9,257 nucleotides of DNA from an uncultured Saprospiraceae bacterium (GCA_937959375.1 CALGLS010000168.1:1-9257); one strand, 5' to 3'. Counted from the first letter of the stretch, positions 1-6,113 are shown. A program made the numbers and translations. The notes: generated by a model not told the origin, from the letters alone.

Positions 1-162
1 TAATCACAGTTTTGAACTGGATTGAATAGCGGATTTATGTTTTGAACATTTAGTTCAAGTAGATATTTCGACATAAATAATAGCTTGAAATATAAGATTC
101 AATAAAAAATGTTCTATCTTAATTATTGAAGTTATTTCAAGTACCAATTAAAACCAATTAGA
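1..162. other. Non-coding leader upstream of the RlpA-like lipoprotein
   Basis: I see no gene here. The stretch is strongly AT-rich. It contains a small inverted repeat, TTGAAC (42-47) and GTTCAA (53-58) with a 5-nt loop, and the string GTTTTGAAC occurs twice near positions 9-17 and 39-47. The octamer ACCAATTA is repeated just before the first gene (143-150 and 153-160). I could not find a TAnnTTTG promoter element, so no promoter is called. The upstream gene lies outside the window. Confidence 0.5.
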
Positions 163-750
163 ATGAAACAATCAACAAGTCAAACGAGTCTTTGCGCATT
201 AGCCGTAGTTTTTTTACTCTTATTTACAGCTTGTAAAAATCAGGGACCGGGATTACCAGCACCACCCGCGCCAACAGCTGAAGTAGTACCGCCGAAACCA
301 CCAACGCCACCTGCACCACCAGTGGCTCCCGAGCCAAAGGAAAACACTACTCCTCCAAAACCACCAGCACCACCAACTCCTGTAGAAGAGACGAACAATA
401 AGGAAACTGAAATATCATCACCCGCTGCAGAAAAGACATTTAAAGGACAGGCTACTTACTATGCAGATTCTTTACACGGAAAGAAAACAAAGACCGAAGA
501 AATTTACGATAAAAATAAATACACCTGCGCCATTCGACAAAACGCCATATCAATTCCCATGGGAAGTGTAGTCGAAGTTTACAGTGTCAAGCGAAAGAAA
601 AAAGTGCAGGTAACCGTGAACGATATCATGAGTAATAAAGCGAAGGCAATCATCGACCTTTCTCGCATCGCAGCTAATGATATTGATTTGTTGATTGATG
701 GACGCACGGATGTGATCGTTCGGGTAATTAGTGAGCCGGATGGGAAATAG
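163..750 (+). CDS. Proline-rich lipoprotein with RlpA-like double-psi beta-barrel domain
   Basis: This 195-aa protein starts with a lipoprotein signal peptide. Residues 9-23 are hydrophobic and the lipobox L-F-T-A-C puts the lipidated cysteine at C24. A proline/alanine-rich linker follows (about 31-75, many PPKPP and PAPP units), probably spanning from the membrane towards the cell wall. Residues 93-190 resemble the RlpA double-psi barrel family: GQATYYADSLHG at the front, IPMGSVVEV, a VND motif (D154) and IDLSRIAA. RlpA proteins bind or cleave peptidoglycan at division septa. Here the domain is divergent: the usual T-A-A-H is T-C-A-I-R (Arg125 where His is expected), NGE is TEE, and VNDRGPF is VNDIMSN. 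Peptidoglycan cleavage is therefore uncertain and it may only bind. The ATG at 163 is the natural start because it opens the signal peptide. Lipoprotein call is firm; RlpA assignment is likely. Confidence 0.85.
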   Translation: MKQSTSQTSLCALAVVFLLLFTACKNQGPGLPAPPAPTAEVVPPKPPTPPAPPVAPEPKENTTPPKPPAPPTPVEETNNKETEISSPAAEKTFKGQATYYADSLHGKKTKTEEIYDKNKYTCAIRQNAISIPMGSVVEVYSVKRKKKVQVTVNDIMSNKAKAIIDLSRIAANDIDLLIDGRTDVIVRVISEPDGK

Positions 751-757
751 GGGGTGA

Positions 758-909
758 GTTAGAAATTAGAATTAGAATGACCTGCGATCGGGAGTTCCTT
801 GTCACGAAGGCCTAAAGGTTGATAAGCACTTCGCCGGCACGGCCAGTGATTGCTGAACTGAGAAGTAAACGCAGAGCCCCGCATAAGAAGTATGTTCTAA
901 TTCTAATTC
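758..909 (+). repeat. Dispersed intergenic repeat, copy 1 (RTTRGA-flanked)
   Basis: This fills the gap between the RlpA-like and small membrane protein genes. It begins with hexamer units (GTTAGA, ATTAGA, ATTAGA; 758-776) and ends with their reverse complement (TTCTAATTCTAATT, 895-908), giving a 14-bp perfect inverted repeat with 764-777. Between them is a GC-richer core (784-868) that also occurs at 4011-4118. The core's last 43 bases (826-868) match 4076-4118 with three mismatches, and 800-817 matches 4027-4044 with one mismatch. Copy 2 has about 23 extra bases in the middle. Short ORFs crossing the repeat on either strand look spurious. It may be a non-autonomous mobile repeat or a structured 3' element; no function is known to me. 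Confidence 0.85.
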
Positions 910-925
910 ACAAAACCACAATAAT

Positions 926-1351
926 ATGAACACAAAACGAATTAAAATTTCCAAAGGACTTTTTCTATTTAATGGTGTTACCACCATTTTAATCGGACTG
1001 CTACATACCTATGCACATTTCAAAGAACTTGTCACGCCAGAAGTCAATAGCTTACTCGATAAAGCTTTGGTAGTAATGGGAGTAGATTCCAATATTTGGA
1101 GTTTGTGGCAAGGCATGAGTTTAATGATGGGAATGCAGATGGTTGCGATGGGTTTGATTAGTGTACTGATCATTTGGAACCTCAAACCAGGCGTTTTTCC
1201 TCCAACCAATATTTCATTGGTAATCATTCTTATGTTGATGTTTGTTGTCTATTGCGGAATCAACTTTTTTGGCCCCGGACAACTTTATGGAGGTATTGCT
1301 GGTATTATTATTCAATCGGTTTCTATACTTTTGTCAAAATTAAAAAACTAA
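926..1351 (+). CDS. Small four-helix integral membrane protein, function unknown
   Basis: This 141-aa hydrophobic protein has four predicted transmembrane segments, at about residues 9-27, 65-85, 96-114 and 118-136. I cannot name the family with confidence. Notable residues are a histidine pair at the end of helix 1 (H27 and H31 in LLHTYAH), an S-L-W-Q-G motif (59-63) before helix 2, and a glycine-rich start of helix 4 (G-P-G near 116). The ATG at 926 is chosen because the next Met (M51) would remove helix 1. There is no Shine-Dalgarno sequence, as is normal in Bacteroidota. The gene begins 16 nt after repeat copy 1 and is followed by a strong RNA hairpin. It could be a transporter accessory or redox-related membrane protein, but nothing in the sequence decides this. 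Confidence 0.8.
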   Translation: MNTKRIKISKGLFLFNGVTTILIGLLHTYAHFKELVTPEVNSLLDKALVVMGVDSNIWSLWQGMSLMMGMQMVAMGLISVLIIWNLKPGVFPPTNISLVIILMLMFVVYCGINFFGPGQLYGGIAGIIIQSVSILLSKLKN

Positions 1352-1358
1352 GGACCTA

Positions 1359-1413
1359 AGTGATTTTGTTTGGTCGTATTCCTTTAAACCTTAATAAACC
1401 AAATAGAGTCATT
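1359..1413 (+). promoter_or_regulatory. Long RNA hairpin between membrane protein and PaiA-like genes
   Basis: The arm 1359-1374 pairs without a break with 1398-1413: sixteen consecutive pairs including four G-U wobbles. The loop is 23 nt. Because the wobbles are valid only in RNA read from the + strand, the structure most plausibly acts in the + transcript. No U-tract follows the stem, so it is not a classic intrinsic terminator. It could be an attenuator, an mRNA-stabilising 3' end for the upstream gene, or part of the 5' leader of the acetyltransferase gene that starts 22 nt later. Confidence 0.45.
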
Positions 1414-1435
1414 TACAAACTAAACTAAAGAAATA

Positions 1436-1954
1436 ATGCAAGTAGAAACGAGACTTGCCACGGTAAGCGATGCTCAATTTATTGCACTATTGGGTAGGGT
1501 TACCTTTGCGGAAACGTTTGGTCATCTTTTTAGAGATCCAGAAGATTTAAAAGAATATTTTAATCGTACTTTTTCTGTTGCCAAAATTGAGAAAAGTATA
1601 AGTCAGTCCACAAATAAATTTTGGATAACTTTTGTGGATAAATTACCTGTTGCTTACGCAAAACTTAAGTTAGATTCTCCATCTGATTTTATTAAACAAG
1701 CTAAGGTTTGTCAACTACAAAAAATATATGTGCTTCGAGATTTCTTATCCTTAAAAATTGGTTATCAATTACAGACGCTTTTGTTAGAAGAAGCTACTGC
1801 CGGTGGTTTTGAAAAGATTTGGTTGTCTGTCTTAGTTGAGAATGAACGAGCGGTTAGTTTTTACAAAAAGAATAATTTTGTTGAAGTAGGTAAACACGAT
1901 TTTCAAATTGGAAAGGAGCACTTTAATTTTTTGGCAATGGCTAGAGATTTGTAA
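1436..1954 (+). CDS. GNAT family N-acetyltransferase, PaiA-like
   Basis: This 172-aa protein has the GNAT fold and most resembles PaiA, the Bacillus spermidine/spermine acetyltransferase that moves the acetyl group of acetyl-CoA to polyamines. The resemblance rests on T-F-A-E-T-F near residues 23-28, L-Q-K-I-Y-V starting motif A (94-99), N-E-R-A-V-S-F-Y-K-K-N-N-F in motif B (136-148), and the ending V-G-K-H-D-F...M-A-R-D-L. Y143 sits where many GNATs carry the general-acid tyrosine. Motif A is unusual: the acetyl-CoA pyrophosphate loop, normally Q/R-x-x-G-x-G/A, reads L-S-L-K-I-G-Y-Q, so the first glycine is replaced by lysine (K107). Substrate specificity is inferred only from family resemblance; another small amine or peptide N-terminus is possible. 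The ATG at 1436 gives a full-length domain. Confidence 0.85.
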   Translation: MQVETRLATVSDAQFIALLGRVTFAETFGHLFRDPEDLKEYFNRTFSVAKIEKSISQSTNKFWITFVDKLPVAYAKLKLDSPSDFIKQAKVCQLQKIYVLRDFLSLKIGYQLQTLLLEEATAGGFEKIWLSVLVENERAVSFYKKNNFVEVGKHDFQIGKEHFNFLAMARDL

Positions 1955-2063
1955 TTTCAGACCCTTGGATGATTTGTTTTTATCTATGAAATACAAAAGC
2001 AAATAACCTGAAGTATAAGTTGGAATTGGCCTGAAGGCTACGACAAAAAATGGCAAAAAAACA

Positions 2064-2093
2064 TTGAGCTAAAAGAAAAAATAATGTAATTTG
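2064..2093 (+). promoter_or_regulatory. Possible Bacteroidota-type promoter for the EGF lipoprotein
   Basis: A TTG (2064-2066) lies 20 nt before TAATTTG (2087-2093), which is one T short of the Bacteroidota -7 consensus TAnnTTTG. The element is about 48 nt upstream of the ATG at 2141, a reasonable leader length. The match is imperfect and the region is very AT-rich, so this is a weak call. Confidence 0.3.
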
Positions 2094-2140
2094 CATCCAA
2101 ATTAAGCTCAAGAAAATTCCAAAACAAAAAATATAAACTT

Positions 2141-2725
2141 ATGAAAAAGATGATCATCTTTTGTCTTGCTGTAGTCTGTCTTTTCTCTTGTAAAGATGAT
2201 TCTGCTGAAATAGATCTTTGTGAAACCGTCGTTTGTGCAAACGATGGAGTCTGTAATAACGGAGACTGTGATTGCCCACCCGGATTCAGCGGAACAACTT
2301 GTGAGGACTTAGAAGACCCAATAGAAATAAAAATCAACAAAATTGTAGTTTACGACTTTCCGGCCATGAATGGAACCGAGCCTTGGGATCCAGCAGATGG
2401 CCCTGACCTCGTATTGAGTCTTGTGATACCAAGCGCGGGAGGAGGAACGATTGTTAATCAAAGTCTTGAAATTTACGATTGTGAAGTTGGAATTGAATAT
2501 GAATTCATTTTAGATTGGAAAATGGAAGGAGATCGATTGGTCTATCGAGTTGAATTGACAGATTGGGATACGCCACCTAATGGTTCGCCACAAGATATGG
2601 CAATAAGAGATGTATATCCAATGGAATACAGAGCTGATACTCCTGAGGTGATTGATCTACCTCCTTTAGCTGCGGGCAATTCTTTTGGTCTACGACTTGA
2701 AGGATTGGAGTGGATTTTTGAATAA
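2141..2725 (+). CDS. EGF-like domain lipoprotein
   Basis: This 194-aa protein has a lipoprotein signal peptide with lipobox L-F-S-C and lipidated C17. An EGF-like module follows, with six cysteines at C27, C32, C38, C43, C45 and C54 in the EGF spacing, ending C-P-P-G-F-S-G-T-T-C. EGF modules are disulfide-stabilised and typical of extracellular proteins; in Bacteroidota they appear in surface lipoproteins. Residues 61-194 form a probable beta-sandwich domain with K-I-V-V-Y-D-F-P and W-D-P-A-D-G-P-D-L (82-90). This pattern reminds me of C2-like domains, in which acidic loops bind calcium, but that is inference. The protein probably sits on the cell surface or faces the periplasm. No neighbour suggests a partner. 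Intergenic gaps on both sides (about 186 nt each) suggest an independent transcription unit. Confidence 0.82.
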   Translation: MKKMIIFCLAVVCLFSCKDDSAEIDLCETVVCANDGVCNNGDCDCPPGFSGTTCEDLEDPIEIKINKIVVYDFPAMNGTEPWDPADGPDLVLSLVIPSAGGGTIVNQSLEIYDCEVGIEYEFILDWKMEGDRLVYRVELTDWDTPPNGSPQDMAIRDVYPMEYRADTPEVIDLPPLAAGNSFGLRLEGLEWIFE

Positions 2726-2840
2726 GCAAACCGTGTTGTAAGCATTCATTTCTAATGATAACAAAAGCTTTCATACCTGAGTATGGACAAGGGACCTTAG
2801 AACCCGAAAATAAAACAACATGAATGCCAACCTACTTACA

Positions 2841-2872
2841 TTACTTATGCTCCATTCTTTTTACTATATTTG
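2841..2872 (+). promoter_or_regulatory. Bacteroidota-type promoter for the TPR gene
   Basis: TATATTTG at 2865-2872 is a perfect match to the Bacteroidota -7 consensus TAnnTTTG. The matching -33 position holds TTA (2841-2843, 21 nt upstream) rather than TTG, so this half is weak. Transcription would start near 2878, leaving a leader of about 50 nt before the ATG at 2929. Confidence 0.5.
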
Positions 2873-2928
2873 AGTAGTTCCTCAATTATTCAAACAATTA
2901 AATTACAACCTTGAAAAACGGTCACATA

Positions 2929-3930
2929 ATGAAAAGAATTATAATTCTGTTAATCCTACTTATTCCAATAACATTTTTTGCGCAAAGCGAAATCAAACAA
3001 CTCGTAAAAGAAGGGATAGAACTCCACGATGCTAAGAAATACGACGAGGCCATCGAGGTGTATGAAAGAGCATTAAAATTAGACAAAAAATCAAGTTTGG
3101 TGCATTACGAAATAGGCTTTTCATATTTCGCAAAAGGCGATCATAAGAAGGCGGTAAAGCATATGGATAAAGTCATCAAAAATGAAGACAAGCATTTGAA
3201 GGATGCGTATGTAACGAAGGGATCTGCTTTGGACATTATGGGAAAATCAAAAGAAGCCGTTAAGGTTTACAAAAAAGCGGTACAGGAATTTCCAGACAAT
3301 TATTTGTTACAATATAACTTGGCACTCACGTTGTATAACATGGGAGAAAAAGCAGAAGCAGAAATGAATCTGATAGATGCAATTTCCTTAAATCCAAGTC
3401 ATGGTACTAGCAACTATTTATTGGCTATCATTAAAAAAGAACAGAACAGAAGAGTCGAATCTTTATTGGGCTTACATTTCTTTTTACTGATAGAACCCAA
3501 TACCACTCGATCAGAAAGTGCACTTGCAATGTTAATGGAATTGATGGGAGAAGGTGTTGAGAAAAAAGATGACAAGAACATCAGTATTAGCTTAGGTGAC
3601 ATGGATGTCAACGACGACTTCTCTTCTGCTAATTTAATGTTGTCGATGTTGGCAGCCTCAAAGCTTTCAGAGGAAAATGAAGGTAAGTCAGAACAAACAT
3701 TATTTTACGAAAGTACCGAAGGAATTTTCAAAGTTCTAGATGAAATGAAAAAAGATAAGAAAGGAATCTGGTGGGACTTATACGTTACATTTTATGGTTC
3801 ATTAGTGGAGTCTGGTCATCTTGAAGCATATTGTTATTTTATAACTCAAACGAAAAGTGAGGTTGAAACGAAATGGATAAAAGAAAATGAGGAGAAGATG
3901 GGAGCTTTTTATGATTGGTTGAAAGGGTAG
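2929..3930 (+). CDS. Secreted tetratricopeptide repeat (TPR) protein
   Basis: This 333-aa protein has a Sec signal peptide (MKRIIILLILLIPITFFAQ, likely cleaved after A18 or Q19), so it acts in the periplasm or beyond. About five TPR units follow at residues 22-55, 56-89, 92-125, 126-159 and 160-193, with typical signatures such as A-K-K-Y-D-E-A-I-E-V-Y-E-R-A-L-K-L-D and G-K-S-K-E-A-V-K-V-Y-K-K-A. TPRs form a superhelix for protein-protein contacts. The C-terminal part (194-333) is not repeat-like and ends in a compact E-N-E-E-K-M-G-A-F-Y-D-W-L-K-G. An in-frame TTG at 2911 would add six residues, but the ATG at 2929 starts directly with the signal peptide and is preferred. The binding partner is unknown. 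Repeat copy 2 begins just after the stop codon. Confidence 0.85.
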   Translation: MKRIIILLILLIPITFFAQSEIKQLVKEGIELHDAKKYDEAIEVYERALKLDKKSSLVHYEIGFSYFAKGDHKKAVKHMDKVIKNEDKHLKDAYVTKGSALDIMGKSKEAVKVYKKAVQEFPDNYLLQYNLALTLYNMGEKAEAEMNLIDAISLNPSHGTSNYLLAIIKKEQNRRVESLLGLHFFLLIEPNTTRSESALAMLMELMGEGVEKKDDKNISISLGDMDVNDDFSSANLMLSMLAASKLSEENEGKSEQTLFYESTEGIFKVLDEMKKDKKGIWWDLYVTFYGSLVESGHLEAYCYFITQTKSEVETKWIKENEEKMGAFYDWLKG

Positions 3931-3935
3931 GGGGA

Positions 3936-3979
3936 GTTAGAATTAGAATTGGAGTTAGAATTAGAATTGGAATTGGAAT
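3936..3979 (+). repeat. RTTRGA hexamer tandem array
   Basis: Seven degenerate hexamers run in register: GTTAGA, ATTAGA, ATTGGA, GTTAGA, ATTAGA, ATTGGA, ATTGGA. The first three-unit pattern is repeated, which suggests expansion by slippage or recombination. Similar sequence (TTGGAATTG) resumes at 3999-4007 after an intervening palindrome. Copy 1 of the parent repeat has only three units, so the array length varies between copies. Confidence 0.8.
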
Positions 3980-3998
3980 CTACCTGGCGGTAGACAGG
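3980..3998. repeat. Short palindrome nested in the hexamer array
   Basis: CTACC (3980-3984) and GGTAG (3989-3993) form a perfect 5-bp stem with loop TGGC, and CCTG/CAGG (3983-3986 and 3995-3998) offers an alternative pairing. In reverse complement it resembles the short CCTGCCTACCG-type intergenic palindromes I recall from other Bacteroidota genomes. It interrupts the hexamer array, because ATTGGAAT lies before it and TTGGAATTG after it, while copy 1 lacks it. Confidence 0.55.
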
Positions 3999-4134
3999 TT
4001 GGAATTGTCCGCGATCGATTGTCTCATGTCACGAAGTCCTAAAGATCGGTCAGTCTGTGCGGTTCGAGGAGAGGTGCACTTCGCCGGAACTGCCAGTGAT
4101 TGCTGAATTGAGAAGTAATCTTAAATAATTGAAA

Positions 4135-4791
4135 ATGAACAAACTAAAATATCTAAACCTTTTTCTACTTACTTTATTTTTTTCTACTGATTGTTTTTCA
4201 AGAGACACATTGGATATTCCAACGCACAAAGCTGGAGCAATGATGATTTATGAATTTGCAAAAGGGAACTTGGCTACGGAATTTAAATACGGTACAGGAA
4301 TGGGAGCTTTCTATGAGAGGAGGCTAGGAAAGCGTTTCGTATTTACTACTGACTTAAGTTTAAGATTACGGGATTTTAAAAAGGAACACATTGATTATGA
4401 TTTTCGTGGTTCTAATGGTACAAGAAACATTTACGAATCAAGTTGGAAGCTAACTACGATCTCGTCAGGAATAGGCATTAAATTTTTTTATTTCAAAAAG
4501 CAAAAATTATATCTGGAAATTGGTGGAGGCTTTGAATATAGATTTACAGAATCTCCAGAACCAAAATATAAAACTTCAAGAACTTACGTAGCTGGTAAGG
4601 CTGTAGATGAATATTTTGAAGAATATGCTCTTGCTCCATATCGAAGTAATTTGGTTATTCTTTCTACTAAAATTTATGGACGTGTAGACTTAGGTTTAGG
4701 TATGCAGATAAAAAAAATTGATATCGGAATATTATACAAAAGAGATCTTATCGATACATTTGGATTAAGACTTAAATATTCTTTTTTGTAG
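4135..4791 (+). CDS. Outer-membrane beta-barrel protein
   Basis: This 218-aa protein has a signal peptide (residues 1-22, hydrophobic L-F-L-L-T-L-F-F, cleavage near F-S-R). The mature part alternates hydrophobic and polar residues in short strands, with aromatic residues near strand ends, for example F-V-F-T-T-D-L-S-L-R-L, L-Y-L-E-I-G-G-G-F-E-Y-R-F and V-D-L-G-L-G-M. It ends L-R-L-K-Y-S-F-L, a near-terminal aromatic strand suitable for recognition by the Bam complex. This is the pattern of small 8- to 10-stranded outer-membrane barrels. The ATG at 4135 is preferred over an in-frame TTG at 4129, which adds only two residues. The gene starts 16 nt after repeat copy 2. No substrate or pore function can be read from the sequence. 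Confidence 0.75.
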   Translation: MNKLKYLNLFLLTLFFSTDCFSRDTLDIPTHKAGAMMIYEFAKGNLATEFKYGTGMGAFYERRLGKRFVFTTDLSLRLRDFKKEHIDYDFRGSNGTRNIYESSWKLTTISSGIGIKFFYFKKQKLYLEIGGGFEYRFTESPEPKYKTSRTYVAGKAVDEYFEEYALAPYRSNLVILSTKIYGRVDLGLGMQIKKIDIGILYKRDLIDTFGLRLKYSFL

Positions 4792-4868
4792 CGATAGATG
4801 AGATTTGAAAATTAAAACTAAAGCAATAATCGAACACATTTTTGACGAAAGTCATTTAAACTAAAAGG

Positions 4869-5465
4869 ATGATGAAATACATAGTTACGTTATTTCCCAT
4901 ATTGCTGAGCGCCGTACATCTCTTTGCGCAACCTGGCGATATGCCAATAAATCGAGAGCCTGGTAAGTGTTATGCAAAATGCCAGCTTCCGGATGAATTT
5001 GAAGAAGACGAACAGACGTTTAAAATGTATATTGGAGAAGTAAATGATGCTGTGCAACTTGATTCCATCTATTTTAGTGTAGATTACAATGGAGATTGGA
5101 TTTATGAAGGCGCTGAAGATGAACTTAGTTTTGAGCAACTAGATAAGAAAGCTAATTTTGAAAAAATCATTTTTCTGGTCAGTGATGAAACGCAAACAGA
5201 TTATGTTGAAGAAACGATTGCGTATAAAAAACTGGTGCGCCAAGGAACAATAGAATGGAAGGAAATTCTTTGTGGTAACAAGCTTGACTCAGATGTGCTT
5301 ATAAAAATTCAACTAGCCTTAATGCAAAAAGGATATTTGGATGAAGCCAAACCTATTACAAAGTTTTCTACTGAAATAAAAACTGCCTTGCGGGAATATC
5401 AGAGAGATTTTAGTTTACCAATGGGACAGTTAGATGTGGAAACCTTGGAAGCTTTAGGAATATAG
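4869..5465 (+). CDS. CYAKC-motif protein with C-terminal peptidoglycan-binding domain
   Basis: This 198-aa protein has a signal peptide (1-20, ending L-F-A-Q). After it comes P-G-K-C-Y-A-K-C (31-38) followed by P-D-E-F-E, a motif I associate with Bacteroidota envelope proteins that also carry peptidoglycan-binding or OmpA domains. The middle (45-115) is acidic and not recognised. Y-V-E-E-T-I-A-Y-K-K-L-V and W-K-E-I-L-C (C135) lead into a PG_binding_1-like repeat at 137-198, with L-I-K-I-Q-L-A-L-M-Q-K-G-Y-L and the ending L-P-M-G-Q-L-D-V-E-T-L-E-A-L-G-I. It probably anchors in the periplasm to the cell wall. Three mature cysteines (C34, C38, C135) could form disulfides. Two ATGs are adjacent (4869 and 4872) and either may be used. 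It follows the barrel gene by 77 nt and may be co-transcribed with it. Confidence 0.8.
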   Translation: MMKYIVTLFPILLSAVHLFAQPGDMPINREPGKCYAKCQLPDEFEEDEQTFKMYIGEVNDAVQLDSIYFSVDYNGDWIYEGAEDELSFEQLDKKANFEKIIFLVSDETQTDYVEETIAYKKLVRQGTIEWKEILCGNKLDSDVLIKIQLALMQKGYLDEAKPITKFSTEIKTALREYQRDFSLPMGQLDVETLEALGI

Positions 5466-5500
5466 AAGTTGTTTTAAGCATTTACTTATTAGCAAATAAA

Positions 5501-6049
5501 ATGGAAAAATTCCCTCAACTTTTTACCGAAAGGTTATCTTTAGAGAAAATTCGAGTTCAGGATATTCCTATAATAGTTGAATATGCTGGCAATGAAAAAA
5601 TCGCAAAGAACACACTGAACCTTCCACATCCTTATGAAGAAAAACACGCTGTTTTTTGGATAAATAAGGCGAATGAAGGATTTGAAAACAAAACGCAGTT
5701 TACTTTTGGGATTCGACTGAAATCAACTGAAGATTTTATTGGAGGTATTGGGCTTATTTTAAATCAAGCCTTTAATCGAGCAGAACTGGGCTATTGGATT
5801 GCCGAACCATTTTGGAACAAGGGCTACGCGACAGAAGCGGTAGCTGCTATTCTTGAATTTGGATTTGATGAATTAAACCTAAATAAAATCCTTGCGACAC
5901 ATCTTGTCGAAAATCCTGCATCAGGCAAAGTGATGATTAATAATGGAATGATAAAAGAAGGTGAGTTGATTGAGCATATTAGAAAAGATGGTGTATACAA
6001 AAGTGTCGTGCAATATCGATTGACTAAAAAAGAATTTGAGAACAAATAG
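5501..6049 (+). CDS. GNAT family N-acetyltransferase, RimJ/RimL type
   Basis: This 182-aa protein fits the Acetyltransf_3 (RimJ/RimL) branch of GNATs, which acetylate protein N-termini or small molecules with acetyl-CoA. It opens with T-E-R-L-S-L-E-K (9-16), as this branch usually does. The core shows G-G-I-G-L (81-85) and A-E-L-G-Y-W-I-A-E-P-F-W-N-K-G-Y-A-T-E-A (94-113). Here W-N-K-G-Y-A is the acetyl-CoA loop. N-P-A-S-G-K-V-M-I-N-N-G-M (138-150) is the motif B N-x-x-S segment. Length and motif order are normal and no key residue is missing. It is unrelated at the branch level to the GNAT at 1436, so the two are not recent duplicates. The ATG at 5501 is 35 nt after the upstream stop. The target is unknown. 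Confidence 0.88.
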   Translation: MEKFPQLFTERLSLEKIRVQDIPIIVEYAGNEKIAKNTLNLPHPYEEKHAVFWINKANEGFENKTQFTFGIRLKSTEDFIGGIGLILNQAFNRAELGYWIAEPFWNKGYATEAVAAILEFGFDELNLNKILATHLVENPASGKVMINNGMIKEGELIEHIRKDGVYKSVVQYRLTKKEFENK

Positions 6050-6053
6050 AGAT

Positions 6054-6113
6054 TGGTTGAAAAAAAACATATAAAAGTGGATAGCCACAAAAGGTCAAAA
6101 AAGAAAACAAAAA
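6054..6113 (+). repeat. Direct repeat, left copy
   Basis: This unit runs TGGTTGA, a poly-A tract, CATATAAAAGTGGATA, CCACAAAAG, then A-rich sequence. It recurs at 6178-6247 with few changes (G or A after GGATA, a longer A tract, a short insertion). GTGG and CCAC around ATAG form a 4-bp hairpin, which is kept in the other copy. It starts five nt after the stop codon of the RimJ/RimL-type gene. Confidence 0.75.

Larger units (their letters stand above)
3936..4118 (+). repeat. Dispersed intergenic repeat, copy 2
   Basis: This is a second copy of the element at 758-909, in the same orientation and again starting a few bases after a TAG stop. It has a longer hexamer array at the left, a palindrome, and then the core (4011-4118). 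GCGATCG, TGTCACGAAG, CCTAAAG and the 43-nt right block (4076-4118) correspond to copy 1. It carries about 23 more bases than copy 1 between CCTAAAG and GCACTTCGCC. No right-hand inverted hexamers are visible here. ACTTC and GAAGT near the ends of the right block could pair in both copies. The open frame crossing it at 3915-4106 is low-complexity and looks non-genic. Confidence 0.85.

Noticed and set aside
802..987. 61-codon ORF on the minus strand across repeat copy 1
   Set aside because: It runs through the dispersed repeat and into the start of the membrane-protein gene; no domain or start signal supports it.
2771..2785. CATAC-CTGA-GTATG hairpin after the EGF lipoprotein as a terminator
   Set aside because: The stem is short and no T-tract follows it, so termination is not supported.
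3936..3979. Possible CRISPR-like array
   Set aside because: The units are 6-bp, contiguous and without spacers; this is a microsatellite, and no cas gene is present.
3915..4106. 63-codon ORF on + crossing repeat copy 2
   Set aside because: It overlaps the TPR gene's 3' end, is low-complexity (R-I-R-I-G from the hexamer array) and then reads through the non-coding repeat core.
4843..4854. TGAC-GAAA-GTCA hairpin ahead of the CYAKC gene
   Set aside because: The stem is only 4 bp and expected by chance in this length of sequence.
1436..6049. The two acetyltransferase genes as a duplicated pair
   Set aside because: They belong to different GNAT branches (PaiA-like and RimJ/RimL-like) with different motifs and lengths.
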